From Prevotella sp902465605 (GTDB lineage Bacteria > Bacteroidota > Bacteroidia > Bacteroidales > Bacteroidaceae), in contig CABQNT010000013.1 in NCBI GenBank assembly GCA_902465605.1, forward strand, positions 1 through 64,000: a DNA stretch of 64,000 bases, in the 5' to 3' direction. Below are positions 1 through 8,090 of the stretch, piece by piece. A program made the position numbers and the translations under genes. The notes beneath the pieces are model-generated. The model had not been told where the DNA came from, did no database searches, and was given only the letters and a program-made list of their open reading frames with translations. Numbering within the stretch: position 1 is the stretch's first letter; each line of letters opens with the position of its first letter.

Positions 1-245
1 TCTGTTCAGAACGAAACTCCAGAATTTAAAAGTATTCTCACCTTTGTTCGTTTCTAGTAAGAATTGAACGGTTCGTAAATGTTCACCCATGAGCATCTTT
101 AACAATACTCATGCTTCTTGTACTACTTCTGTCTTTATGTAAATCTTTTCAAAGAACGCTTCTTCGTGTTGCTAACGAGTGTTTCATTTGTGTTTCATTC
201 TCGAAAGCGGGTGCAAAAGTAAACACTTTCTTGGCAACTTCCAAA
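1..245 (-). promoter_or_regulatory. Probable rRNA operon promoter and leader (leftward)
   Basis: On the minus strand a Bacteroidetes-type promoter is visible: TTTG at 242-245 and TACTTTTG at 214-221, 20 nt apart. The transcript would run left out of the window through about 210 nt without a convincing ORF. Within it, the complement of 146-157 reads GTTCTTTGAAAA, which resembles the boxA-like antitermination element of Bacteroidetes rRNA leaders, and the initial region after the -7 box (GCACCCGCTTTCGAG) also looks like rRNA leaders of this group. The 16S gene itself is not reached, so the assignment is an inference. The rest of 1-415 holds the 9-bp repeat array and no gene. Confidence 0.5.
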
Positions 246-310
246 TATTTTCAGAAAAAAGTTTGATTTTTAAGAGAAACTTGATTTACATCAAGCGAAA
301 AGAGCGTTTT

Positions 311-405
311 CTCTAGGCAATCTAGGATTCCTAGGTAATCTAGGGTTCCTAGGGATTCTAGGGTTTCTAGGGAGCCTAGGGGTTCTAAGGATAATAGGGC
401 GTGTG
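311..405. repeat. 9-bp tandem array (YCTAGGnnn)
   Basis: About ten successive 9-mers of the form TCTAGGnnn or CCTAGGnnn run without a break between the end of the four-helix-bundle gene and the presumed rRNA promoter. Alternating units give a secondary 18-bp period. CCTAGG is itself palindromic, so the array is a row of small dyads. It is non-coding. Confidence 0.85.
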
Positions 406-415
406 CTGCTGCCAT

Positions 416-1093
416 TTATTGAGACATCCCGTCGGCTCGTAGCTTCAAGAGCTCTTCTTTCAAGCGGTTGTTTTCGGCTTTCAGGCGTTGATTCTCTTCC
501 TTCAGCTGCTGCATAAGACGGTCTTGTTGCTTGCGATAACCTGTGCGGGCCGCATACATGCGCTCTTTTATACCACCGTGCTCAACAAACTGCTTTTCCA
601 AGTACTTCAAATAATTGCACATCATGCGGTCGGTAAGATGGCACAGTGTTAGCAGCGTGTTGCAATATTCCTCAGCGGTCCACTTGGCAGCAAAAGGCAT
701 ATAGTGGGCGGCGAGATTGTGCGTGCGACAGAAGTTCAGCATTCCATCGTAACGTTTGTGCTGACTGGTCCACAGCTCGAGCCTGCGCGTGTGCAGATAG
801 TCCTCATAATCTTCGCGCAACTCCTGCAACGACCCGCGAGCAACATTCAGCAGTTTAAGTTGCATCTCGGTAGACGTGATTCCGTCTTCCAACCCTTCCA
901 CGATATTTTGTTTCCCCGACCGCGCAGCCTGCACCATTTGGTCTACCGTTCGGTCGCCATACTTGGGCAGGAACTTCTGACAGAACAAAAAAGTAAGCTG
1001 AAAGATGGCATCCGCCTTTTGATAGAATCTCAAGTCTCCTACCGGTGTACCGTTTTCCAACACCCATTGATTCTTGTTCTCACCGTCAGCCAT
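416..1093 (-). CDS. Four-helix-bundle protein (S23/IVP-like) with C-terminal coiled coil
   Basis: A 225-residue protein starting at the ATG at 1093 (MADGENKN); an upstream in-frame ATG at 1165 would add 24 residues that look non-conserved. The segment of about residues 25-160 resembles the four-helix-bundle family related to 23S rRNA intervening-sequence proteins, with the typical helix around AARSGKQNIVEG. The last 50 residues are a heptad-rich coiled coil (KEENQRLKAENNRLKEELLK), suggesting oligomerisation. No signal peptide, so cytoplasmic. It lies directly upstream of the presumed rRNA operon on the same strand. Its function is unknown; the rRNA link is positional and by family resemblance only. 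Confidence 0.7.
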   Translation of the reverse strand: MADGENKNQWVLENGTPVGDLRFYQKADAIFQLTFLFCQKFLPKYGDRTVDQMVQAARSGKQNIVEGLEDGITSTEMQLKLLNVARGSLQELREDYEDYLHTRRLELWTSQHKRYDGMLNFCRTHNLAAHYMPFAAKWTAEEYCNTLLTLCHLTDRMMCNYLKYLEKQFVEHGGIKERMYAARTGYRKQQDRLMQQLKEENQRLKAENNRLKEELLKLRADGMSQ

Positions 1094-1219
1094 CTTCGAA
1101 TCCTCGATAACGATTACTTGTTTCTCATGCTCTGCAAAGATACAACATCCAACCAACAAATGCAAGAAAACCGGGTTAAAAATTTGGTGCGTTCTCCAGT
1201 TGGTTGCCGCCGGGCAAAA

Positions 1220-1310
1220 GACATGCTATTACCTAGCAAACGCCATGCTATTGCGCTACAATACCCATGCAATTGGCGGTTATCCTCATTGCTATTACGA
1301 ATTGCTGCCG
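1220..1310. repeat. 22-bp-period array A (CATGCTATT core)
   Basis: The cores CATGCTATT, CATGCTATT and CATGCAATT start at 1222, 1244 and 1266, exactly 22 bp apart; a fourth, CATTGCTATT, follows at 1287. The bases between cores differ. The array is intergenic, in the 680-bp gap 1094-1772, which otherwise holds only a 9-bp array and AT-rich sequence with no supportable gene. Confidence 0.75.
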
Positions 1311-1396
1311 TTGCGTTTTCTTTTTCTTACTATTAAAAAAAATATTTACATCGGCGGCGACGACGTTTTTCGCACGCACATTCGACGACGGATAAT

Positions 1397-1436
1397 TAGT
1401 ATAATCAGTATTATTAGTATTATTAGTATATATAGG
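1397..1436. repeat. 9-bp tandem array (AGTATTATT)
   Basis: Four successive 9-mers of the form AGTATnATn follow each other with no spacer. Very AT-rich and non-coding. The period matches the 9-bp array at 311-405, but the sequence is different. Confidence 0.75.
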
Positions 1437-1772
1437 AGCCATGCCTGATTATCAAGCAGTTAGAAGGGGGTAAATTGATTGTTCGTTCAATGTTCATTCA
1501 ATTTCCGTTCAACTATCAATTAGTTTTCAAGTAGGAAAATTCCGCCATTGAACTCATCAAAAAGGGAGAGGAAGATGATTAATTCTTTACAAAAGAAGCG
1601 GAAAGAAGAAGTAAGTGAATAGATGATTTTAATTTTCCACCACACCACGCATGCGCTTTTTATGGACATTTGCGTGTAAACTTTATGAAAAGCAGGTGAC
1701 CGTACCATCTTCTTGGTATTTTCACCCATGTCTACACCTTATTATATAGCCCAAATCAATCAGACAATCTTT

Positions 1773-2330
1773 TCACGCCAACCGCCTTTTCACTTTGGCC
1801 GGCACGCCTACTGCCATACAGTCATCGGGAATATCAGTGGTGACCACCGAACCAGCTCCGATGATACAACGCTTGCCGATGGTAACACCCGGACACACGA
1901 TAACTCCCCCACCCAACCAGGTATCATCGCCGATGCTGATAGGATGAGAGGTTTCTTGCGGCAAACGTCGTTCCAGATAATTCATCGGATGCTGCGGCGT
2001 GTACAACTGGCAATTGGGACCTATAAGCACATGATGTCCTATGCGCACATAAGCACCGTCCAAGATGGTACAGTTATAATTAAGAAACGTATGCTCACCT
2101 ATCGTGATGCCACTACCATGGTCGCAATGAAAGGGCGGACAGATGGTGGTGCTCTTCGGGATGCCGGGGATGAGCCGTTCGATGACATCACGATAACGCT
2201 CGTCGGTGAGCGTCATGGTCTGCAACTGGCGGCACAAGTCTATTGCATGTGCAATACTGGCCGCAATCTCTGGGTCTGCAAAGGAATACCGCTCCTCTGT
2301 ACGCATCTTTTCAAATTCGGTCTTCATCAT
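1773..2330 (-). CDS. Sugar O-acetyltransferase (maltose/NodL-type, left-handed beta helix)
   Basis: A 185-residue enzyme of the maltose/galactoside O-acetyltransferase family. It transfers acetyl from acetyl-CoA to a sugar hydroxyl and acts as a cytoplasmic trimer in characterised members. The N-terminal maltose-acetyltransferase-type helical region (about 1-60) is followed by hexapeptide repeats (ITIGEHTFLNYN, VRIGHHVLIGPN, ISIGDDTWLGGG, VTIGKRCIIGAGSVV) and the family ending VGVPAKVKRR. The catalytic His is expected in the TPQHPM segment. I start at 2330 (or 2327) because the A-rich stretch AAGAAAAAGAAA precedes it; the longer reading frame upstream adds 57 residues unlike the family. The acceptor sugar cannot be told. 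Confidence 0.85.
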   Translation of the reverse strand: MMKTEFEKMRTEERYSFADPEIAASIAHAIDLCRQLQTMTLTDERYRDVIERLIPGIPKSTTICPPFHCDHGSGITIGEHTFLNYNCTILDGAYVRIGHHVLIGPNCQLYTPQHPMNYLERRLPQETSHPISIGDDTWLGGGVIVCPGVTIGKRCIIGAGSVVTTDIPDDCMAVGVPAKVKRRLA

Positions 2331-2487
2331 TTTCTTTTTCTTGGTGGTAAAGTTACACTTTTTCGAGCATTGCCACAAAGAAAACAACGGAAACACAGCG
2401 CATTCCACATATCTTCTTCGAAAGTAAGCCATGCCGAATGCGCCAAGTGTTGCGCCGAATCTTTTTAACAGCATGGAGTCAGATAGA

Positions 2488-2519
2488 TTTGCATCCTTCA
2501 CATAAATAATTTATCTTTG
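2488..2519 (+). promoter_or_regulatory. Promoter of the Bax-inhibitor-like gene
   Basis: TTTG at 2488-2491 and TATCTTTG at 2512-2519, separated by 20 nt, match the Bacteroidetes sigma-ABfr consensus. The start codon lies 28 nt downstream. Confidence 0.75.
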
Positions 2520-2547
2520 CAGACAGATACATCAATAAAAAAGACTT

Positions 2548-3264
2548 ATGGAAGTAAATGATTTAGACAGATTGATTAGAGAGCAAGAGGGTTCGTTGTC
2601 ACTGGCCTTCCCGGCTCTCATGCGAAAAGTATATGTATGGATGACCTTGGCGCTGGTTCTCACCGGCATAACGGCCTATGGCGTGGCTTCATCGCCCAGC
2701 TTGATGATGACCATCATTCAGACCCCAGCCATCATGTGGGGCCTCATCATAGCCGAACTGATTATCGTCATCGCCATTTCGGCAGCCATCAACAGACTGT
2801 CCCTCACGACAGCTACGCTGCTCTTTGTGCTCTATTCGGTTCTGAACGGCGCCACGTTTTCGCTGATATTCGCCGTGTACACCATGTCTTCTATCGCCAA
2901 CGTGTTCTTCATCACGGCCGGCACCTTTGGGGTTATGGCAGCATACGGCTATTTTACCAAGCGCGATTTATCATCGTGGGGCAAGCTTCTCTTGATGGCC
3001 CTCATCGGACTGATTATCGCTACCCTGGTCAACGTATTCTTAGTTAAGAGCAGTGGCTTCGACTTAATCCTCAGTTATGCAGGCGTATTGATTTTCGTAG
3101 GACTTACCGCATACGACACGCAGAAGATTAAACAGATGTTGGCCATGCAGACAGACATGGGCGAAGGTGCGCAAAAGGTGGCCCTATTGGGTGCGCTGTC
3201 ACTGTACCTCGACTTCATCAACCTGTTCTTGTATTTGCTGCGGATATTCGGAAGGAGAGAGTAA
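2548..3264 (+). CDS. Bax inhibitor-1/YccA family membrane protein
   Basis: A 238-residue polytopic membrane protein. After a short polar N-terminus (MEVNDLDRLIREQEGSLS) there are about seven hydrophobic segments, and a conserved C-terminal part with YDTQKIKQM, the Bax-inhibitor family (UPF0005) signature around the sixth segment. Bacterial homologues include YbhL/YccA; some are pH-gated calcium leak channels and YccA modulates FtsH. The role here is unknown. It is followed after 5 nt by the DUF4923-type lipoprotein gene, so the two are probably co-transcribed. Confidence 0.9.
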   Translation: MEVNDLDRLIREQEGSLSLAFPALMRKVYVWMTLALVLTGITAYGVASSPSLMMTIIQTPAIMWGLIIAELIIVIAISAAINRLSLTTATLLFVLYSVLNGATFSLIFAVYTMSSIANVFFITAGTFGVMAAYGYFTKRDLSSWGKLLLMALIGLIIATLVNVFLVKSSGFDLILSYAGVLIFVGLTAYDTQKIKQMLAMQTDMGEGAQKVALLGALSLYLDFINLFLYLLRIFGRRE

Positions 3265-3269
3265 AGACA

Positions 3270-3917
3270 ATGAAAACCATTTATATGACATGTGCCGCCC
3301 TATCTTGTGCGGCACTGATGAGTTGTGGCAGCTTACAAACAGATACCACACAGGCTGGAAAGAAAGAAACAAGCACGTTTGGCCAAATATTCAGTGCCAT
3401 GACCAATGCCGACGCTTTGGGCAACGCTTTCAACAGCGTGATTGGTCTGGACAAGCCAACCGAAGCCCAACTTTATGGCTCGTGGCACTACACGCAACCG
3501 GGTGTGGCGTTCACCAGCAAGAACGCTTTGGCGAAAGCTGGAGGCGAAGTGGCGGCCACACAGGCCAAGGAGAAACTGAAAGCACCGTACCAAAGCGTTG
3601 GATTCAATGCAAGAAACACCACTCTTCAGTTAAACAAGGACAAGACCTTCACCATTCAGTTGGCTGGCAAGACCTTCCAAGGCTCGTACACTTACCACCC
3701 AGACGAATGCAAACTGGATTTGCAGACGTTCCTCATCACCTTTCCGTGTTATGTCAAGCGCACGCCAAAAGGCATGAGTTTTCTCTTGGAATCGAAAAAA
3801 CTGCTCACCCTGTTTCAGGCCATTGCGAGCATCAGCGGTGACCACAAGCTGGAAACCATCGGCAAGATCAGCAAAAATTACGATGGCATCCGCATGGGAT
3901 TTGAAATGGGAAAGTAG
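3270..3917 (+). CDS. DUF4923-type lipoprotein
   Basis: A 215-residue lipoprotein precursor. The signal peptide ends in a lipobox (ALMSC, Cys at residue 19). The mature part resembles the Bacteroidales DUF4923 family: a QIFSAMTNADALGN region, then LYGSWHYTQPGVAFTS and a C-terminal half of short beta strands (QLNKDKTFTIQLAGKTFQGSYTY). Family function is not known; a periplasm-facing lipid-anchored protein is likely. It is the second gene of a probable two-gene unit with the Bax-inhibitor-like gene. Confidence 0.8.
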   Translation: MKTIYMTCAALSCAALMSCGSLQTDTTQAGKKETSTFGQIFSAMTNADALGNAFNSVIGLDKPTEAQLYGSWHYTQPGVAFTSKNALAKAGGEVAATQAKEKLKAPYQSVGFNARNTTLQLNKDKTFTIQLAGKTFQGSYTYHPDECKLDLQTFLITFPCYVKRTPKGMSFLLESKKLLTLFQAIASISGDHKLETIGKISKNYDGIRMGFEMGK

Positions 3918-3944
3918 GTAGACCAAGGCGATAGTAAATCAATC

Positions 3945-4360
3945 ATGGAGAGTAATCTGATATTATACACGAACGACAGTGGCGACGTAAGCATTCAAGT
4001 ACGCTACGAAGATGGAACTTTTTAGCTTACTCAAAAACGAATGGCAGAGTTGTTCAATGTGAGCGTGAGTACCATCAACAAACATCTAAAAAGTATCTTC
4101 AACACGGGAGAGCTATCGGAAGAGGCAACTATTCGGAAATTTCGAATTGTTCAAAACGAAGGCACTCGCTAAGTAACACGAGAGGTGGCATTTTATTCTT
4201 TGGACGCCATTATTGCAGTGGGGTATCGGGTCAACTCAGAGCAAGCTACCTATTTTAGGAAGTGGGCCACAAAAGTGCTAAATTCGTTTATCACAAAAGG
4301 TTATGTTCTCGATAAACAGCGACTGAAGCAAGGCGAGCAGTTTGGTCACGATTATTTTAT
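3945..4360 (+). pseudogene. rhuM (virulence RhuM/KilA-N-like family), two in-frame stops and truncated
   Basis: From the ATG at 3945 one frame reads MESNLILYTNDSGDVSIQVR and continues through TQKRMAELFNVSVSTINKH and YSLDAIIAVGYRVNSEQAT to LKQGEQFGHDYF, a recognisable RhuM N-terminal half. A TAG at 4023-4025 replaces the Trp expected before LTQK, and a TAA at 4170-4172 replaces a Glu- or Gln-like codon. Both are single-base changes in an otherwise open frame, so decay is recent. After FGHDYF the family similarity stops exactly where a short inverted-repeat element begins, and the usual C-terminal half (full length about 330 residues) is missing. Confidence 0.85.
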
Positions 4361-4465
4361 ATTACTGTCCGCTAAACTTTTGGGTAAGTCACTAACATGC
4401 TGTCATCCGAACTATTGTGTCTCAATGAGTTGGAATGAGGACTTCTATGTTTACCGGACAGTAAT
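4361..4465. mobile_element. 105-bp MITE-like element with 17-bp terminal inverted repeats
   Basis: ATTACTGTCCGCTAAAC at 4361-4377 is mirrored by the complement of 4449-4465 with one mismatch. The 105-bp element has no ORF of its own and interrupts the rhuM pseudogene, so it is probably a non-autonomous IS derivative. I see no clear target-site duplication. The parental IS is not in the window. Confidence 0.65.
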
Positions 4466-4529
4466 AATTGAAAATACATTGTAAACTTTCAATCCGTTTC
4501 TTATTTGTCATACATCAAGCAGTCGTGTG

Positions 4530-5756
4530 TTACAAATCAAACAGATGCTTGTAACTTGATGTGACATAATTGGTTAGCGTGAGGTATAATGATTCGAGCT
4601 CTTTTGTGTTAACTTTACCGTTCTCATACCATTTCATGGACACGGCGTTGGTCTTGTTGAAAATTTCTTTCTCAACAGGTTTCAATTTTTGCATAATTCC
4701 ATCGCCCTGTTTGTTGTAGAGCGCTTCCCAATTGAAATATCTGTCAGAACCAATTCCTTGGTGATAGGAATAAACCCGATCTTTTAGCGTGTCCACTTTC
4801 TTTCCGAAAACGGTCACTTTCTGGCCTGCCCCGATCGTGTATAAAGCTGGTAGCAATTTATCCGCATTTTTAACCCAAAAGGGAAACGCTGTGCTCACAG
4901 GAGGATAGCCAATGACGGTCCACATGGTTGTTAGCTCAGGGTTCTCGTGCGGTTTTACCCCTTTGATAACACCTGAGCAAGCTGTTCCCACTCTTGAGAT
5001 GAAATCGTGGTCAACAAACCATCCGGATGTGTTGGGAATGTTATGGGTGCCATCGTGTAGGTCTATGCCAAGTTTGGGGTTAAGGAAAGAGCGGTCTAAA
5101 TGTTCGAATATCCAGTCGGGGGTGATAGCTTTGGCTTTTGCGGCTTGGCTTAAAGCATCATCGGCAGTTTTATAACGCACGTATCCCAACCCCTCGTTGG
5201 GCTCTCCTGTGAAACTGAAATTTGTTCTCACCGCATATCCATTGGGTGCTATTTTGGGGTCGTTTACGTCAAAAAAATGATAACTTCGCGTGCTAACTTC
5301 CACCCACACGGCTCCACCCTCAGCATCGATTACACCAAAGTTGGCGCACAGTCCTACGAGCTTAGTGGTATCAAGATAGTGCCTTAGGTCTTGTACGGTG
5401 GCGCAAACGCTAAGCGTTTTGTACATGAACTCACCATTTTTCCCACCCGGCTCTATACCGTTAACCGTTTTCTCAAGATTGAATGATTGTGTGTTTATAA
5501 TTGAAAATCCAGCCGTGTTTGTTCCCAACCACACTTCTTCTTTTGATCGAGGTTGGCAATCTACAACGCCAATAAAGTCATATTTCTGTCCTTTGAAAAA
5601 ACGCATGCAGTTTTGTAGGGCGTCTGTATCACGCACTTTCCATATCATAGGTCGACCGTCTTTGGTGGCTTTGCCCGTTATTACCGCGGCCGTGCAGGCA
5701 TGCCCAGTGGCAACTATCATGCAAAAAATGTAAGTGATTAGTAGTGTTTTTTTCAT
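4530..5756 (-). CDS. C45/acyl-transferase-like N-terminal nucleophile hydrolase, secreted
   Basis: A 408-residue protein starting at 5756 (MKKTLLITYIF); an in-frame ATG at 5813 adds 19 residues that would spoil the signal peptide. The signal peptide ends at GHA, placing Cys at the start of the mature chain (CTAAVITG), as in Ntn hydrolases of the penicillin acyltransferase/C45 and choloylglycine group, where this Cys is the nucleophile. Downstream WLGTNTAGFSIINTQ and CANFGVIDAEGGAVWVEV fit the alpha-beta-beta-alpha core. Substrate unknown; amide-bond hydrolysis outside the inner membrane is the reasonable inference. It lies alone between two rhuM remnants. Confidence 0.8.
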   Translation of the reverse strand: MKKTLLITYIFCMIVATGHACTAAVITGKATKDGRPMIWKVRDTDALQNCMRFFKGQKYDFIGVVDCQPRSKEEVWLGTNTAGFSIINTQSFNLEKTVNGIEPGGKNGEFMYKTLSVCATVQDLRHYLDTTKLVGLCANFGVIDAEGGAVWVEVSTRSYHFFDVNDPKIAPNGYAVRTNFSFTGEPNEGLGYVRYKTADDALSQAAKAKAITPDWIFEHLDRSFLNPKLGIDLHDGTHNIPNTSGWFVDHDFISRVGTACSGVIKGVKPHENPELTTMWTVIGYPPVSTAFPFWVKNADKLLPALYTIGAGQKVTVFGKKVDTLKDRVYSYHQGIGSDRYFNWEALYNKQGDGIMQKLKPVEKEIFNKTNAVSMKWYENGKVNTKELESLYLTLTNYVTSSYKHLFDL

Positions 5757-6164
5757 ATTCCTTAATTCCGCAACACTATTATAAATTAAACTTTTTAAGT
5801 ATCTGAGCAACAAAAAGTTGCTCAGGATTTTGCCATGTCAGAATTTTCACTTATCTTAGTGTTGCAAAAAAATAAGAGATTCCGACGATAGACATGGCGA
5901 AGATACAAATTAAATCTAAGAGACTCACTCCTTTTGGGGGATTATTTCCAATTGCCTCAAGTCACATTGTGGGGTAAGGGGATATTGTAGGCAGAAGTGG
6001 GTGTTTCAGTTCAAATTATCTGCAAATTCAGTAATGAGAGGACGTGTAAACGCAATAAGGACGTTCAAGGGCTTAGTTGCGGATTTGAGGGTTATGTAAA
6101 AATTTGTAGATACATATAGACTTTTTTCTTGCAACGGATCCACACACAGCCATCTTCCCAACAC

Positions 6165-6255
6165 AGCATCATAGTGGCGTATATGGTCAACTCAGAACCT
6201 GCCACCCATTAAAAGATGAGCTACAAAAGAATTTCATCCTTTTTGTTCTGGCGAA
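6165..6255 (+). pseudogene. Second rhuM fragment, heavily decayed
   Basis: Translating from 6165 gives SIIVAYMVNSEPATH, a stop, then KMSYKRISSFLF. This aligns with AIIAVGYRVNSEQATYFRKWATKVLNSFI of the rhuM pseudogene 2 kb upstream, and the DNA is visibly similar (GTCAACTCAGA shared). Only about 30 codons remain, with one lost codon and a stop. It is in the same orientation as the larger remnant and ends near the thioesterase gene. The rest of the gap 5757-6266 shows no gene. Confidence 0.6.
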
Positions 6256-6266
6256 AGCACTGCGCA

Positions 6267-6638
6267 TCATCCCTGCATGAAGCGTTGCTTATCTACCACG
6301 AAGCGCAGGTGGTCGCCCTCGCCAATCACCTCACCATCCTGCTTAGCCACTATGTGAAAAAACAGTTTGCGGCGATCGACCTTTGTCAAAGTAGCCGTGG
6401 CTTCCACCATCGCCCCCACCTTACTCGGCTTAAGATGCGACGAGCTGATATGCCCGCCCACCGTGGTTTGTCCTTCTTCCAACTCGTTAGCCACCGCCAG
6501 CATGGCAGCGTTCTCCATCAAGGCCAGCATGGCAGGCGTGGCCAACACGGGCAAATCGCCCGAGCCAATGACTTGAGCGGTTTGTGCATCGCTGACGGTC
6601 AACCGGCTGGTATGCGTTAATCCTTCTTTCAACATCAT
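6267..6638 (-). CDS. Hot-dog-fold thioesterase (FlK-like)
   Basis: A 123-residue single-domain hot-dog protein. It carries the fluoroacetyl-CoA-thioesterase-like signature: TPAMLALMENAA (Thr and Glu expected at the active site) and GGHISSSHLKPSKVG (catalytic-type His), then EATATLTKVDRRKLFFHI. The family hydrolyses short acyl-CoA thioesters; in Bacteroidales it is usually of unknown substrate and may act in housekeeping clearance. Cytoplasmic. Its ATG overlaps the TAA of the upstream esterase gene (TAATG), so the two are translationally coupled. Confidence 0.85.
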   Translation of the reverse strand: MMLKEGLTHTSRLTVSDAQTAQVIGSGDLPVLATPAMLALMENAAMLAVANELEEGQTTVGGHISSSHLKPSKVGAMVEATATLTKVDRRKLFFHIVAKQDGEVIGEGDHLRFVVDKQRFMQG

Positions 6639-7828
6639 TATCGTTTTTTAGATTCAATATTCACTTCAACCATGGCGGGGAACATGTACGCCCAGTCGTT
6701 ACGCTGAAAGAGCGTTTGCCGCATGGTCGACTCCTTGCGTCTGACACGTCCACGAAACAGCAATCGCTTGCCATATTTAATGGTCACCGCTTTGTCCAAA
6801 TCAACCAAGTCGTCATTGAGATAGATGGTCAGCGAGGAGTAATCGCACGCGGTGATGTCCACCTGATTACCATGAATGGACGCACGCACCATCTTGCCTG
6901 GCGCCAACTCATGCTGAGGTGCGCCCAACCAATAGAAATAAGGTTTTACCACTTCGGCCTGCTGCCACACGATTTGCTTGGGATAAGGGTTGCGACGGAA
7001 TTGTTGCATCCATGGCAGCGCAGCCGAATCAACCCGATTCATCCAATGTCCCACACCTTTTATAATATGCGTTTGATGAACGTATCCCGTAGGATCGTGC
7101 TGTTGCAGCGAGTCCATTTGTAGTCCTCGCTGTGCTGCCAGCGTATTGCGATTGTAGGCAGAGTCGCGCTCGCCGCACCAAATCATGAAAGGCGTGTTGC
7201 GCAGATTCAGTAATGAAACATCGCCAGGATGGCCCGCCATCATCGAAGCCGCCGCCCACGAGTCGGCCATACGTGGAGCCATGCGCCACACACCATCGCC
7301 CCCAGCCGAGTAACCCATGAGGTACACCTTGTCTGGGTTGACACCCCCGAAGGCCACGCACATTTGGATGAGTTGTTCGTAGAGTGGGTCGATACCTTCA
7401 TGACACCACATATTCCACAAATTCCATGGCGCACGAGGTGCCACATATACCGCCTGCTGGGGACGATAAAGGTGTTTTTGGTTCTCCCATTGCTGATTGT
7501 TCACCTCTTGTGTAGTTCCACCTCCCCCATGAAGCGAGATGAACAAGCTATAGCCATCGACTGGTTTGTCACCGTAGACCGTCCACCACAGCGGCATAGA
7601 CACCCCGTTATGCGTCAGCGTACGAGCTCTGTAATACAGCCCCAAACGTGCTCGGGTAGTTTTCATCCATTCTTTCTTGAGTCGCTCACCAATGATAGGC
7701 ACTTCAGCTTTAGCGATAAATCGCTCGCGCATGGCACGTTTGGTATGCGAGAAAGCGGGCAGAGACAGCACGAGCACAAGCAGCAAGGTGGCTCCCCATC
7801 GATAGGTTTGTTTGTTCATCATCATCAA
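6638..7828 (-). CDS. Secreted alpha/beta hydrolase (PHB-depolymerase/esterase-like)
   Basis: A 396-residue precursor with a run of four Met codons and a hydrophobic signal segment (WGATLLLVLVLSLPAFS). The catalytic domain shows HGGGG (oxyanion hole), GYSAGGDGVW (nucleophile Ser), an acidic residue in WCGERDSAYN, and GVGHWMN (His). This is the layout of the esterase/feruloyl-esterase/PHB depolymerase group of alpha/beta hydrolases. A C-terminal beta-rich segment of about 110 residues may help bind substrate. Likely a periplasmic or exported esterase; the substrate is not determinable. First gene of a two-gene unit with the thioesterase. Confidence 0.8.
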   Translation of the reverse strand: MMMMNKQTYRWGATLLLVLVLSLPAFSHTKRAMRERFIAKAEVPIIGERLKKEWMKTTRARLGLYYRARTLTHNGVSMPLWWTVYGDKPVDGYSLFISLHGGGGTTQEVNNQQWENQKHLYRPQQAVYVAPRAPWNLWNMWCHEGIDPLYEQLIQMCVAFGGVNPDKVYLMGYSAGGDGVWRMAPRMADSWAAASMMAGHPGDVSLLNLRNTPFMIWCGERDSAYNRNTLAAQRGLQMDSLQQHDPTGYVHQTHIIKGVGHWMNRVDSAALPWMQQFRRNPYPKQIVWQQAEVVKPYFYWLGAPQHELAPGKMVRASIHGNQVDITACDYSSLTIYLNDDLVDLDKAVTIKYGKRLLFRGRVRRKESTMRQTLFQRNDWAYMFPAMVEVNIESKKR

Positions 7829-8032
7829 TTATTTGCTTGGTTGTCACGCAAAGATAGCATTATTCTTCGACATCCTCTTCCTTGAAAGCACATTTTTCTC
7901 ATAAACCTCCATTTGCCTCGCCCATGGCAGTAGCGGTTTTACCACACCTTTTTCGTAGACAAGAGCAGATGATACCCTCCACTTCTTCTCTGTTAATAAG
8001 TGTATATAAATGTTGGTTTTGGCAAGAATCGT

Positions 8033-8062
8033 TTTGCTTTTATGCAAAATTCATTATATTTG
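8033..8062 (+). promoter_or_regulatory. argR promoter
   Basis: TTTG at 8033-8036 and TATATTTG at 8055-8062, 18 nt apart. The argR start codon is 28 nt downstream. Confidence 0.65.
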
Positions 8063-8090
8063 CAGCAACCAGTGAATAATCTTACAAACG

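Noticed and set aside
1520..1729. 69-codon minus-strand frame in the 1.1-1.8 kb gap
   Set aside because: Hydrophobic, AT-driven sequence with no family resemblance, promoter or neighbour support.
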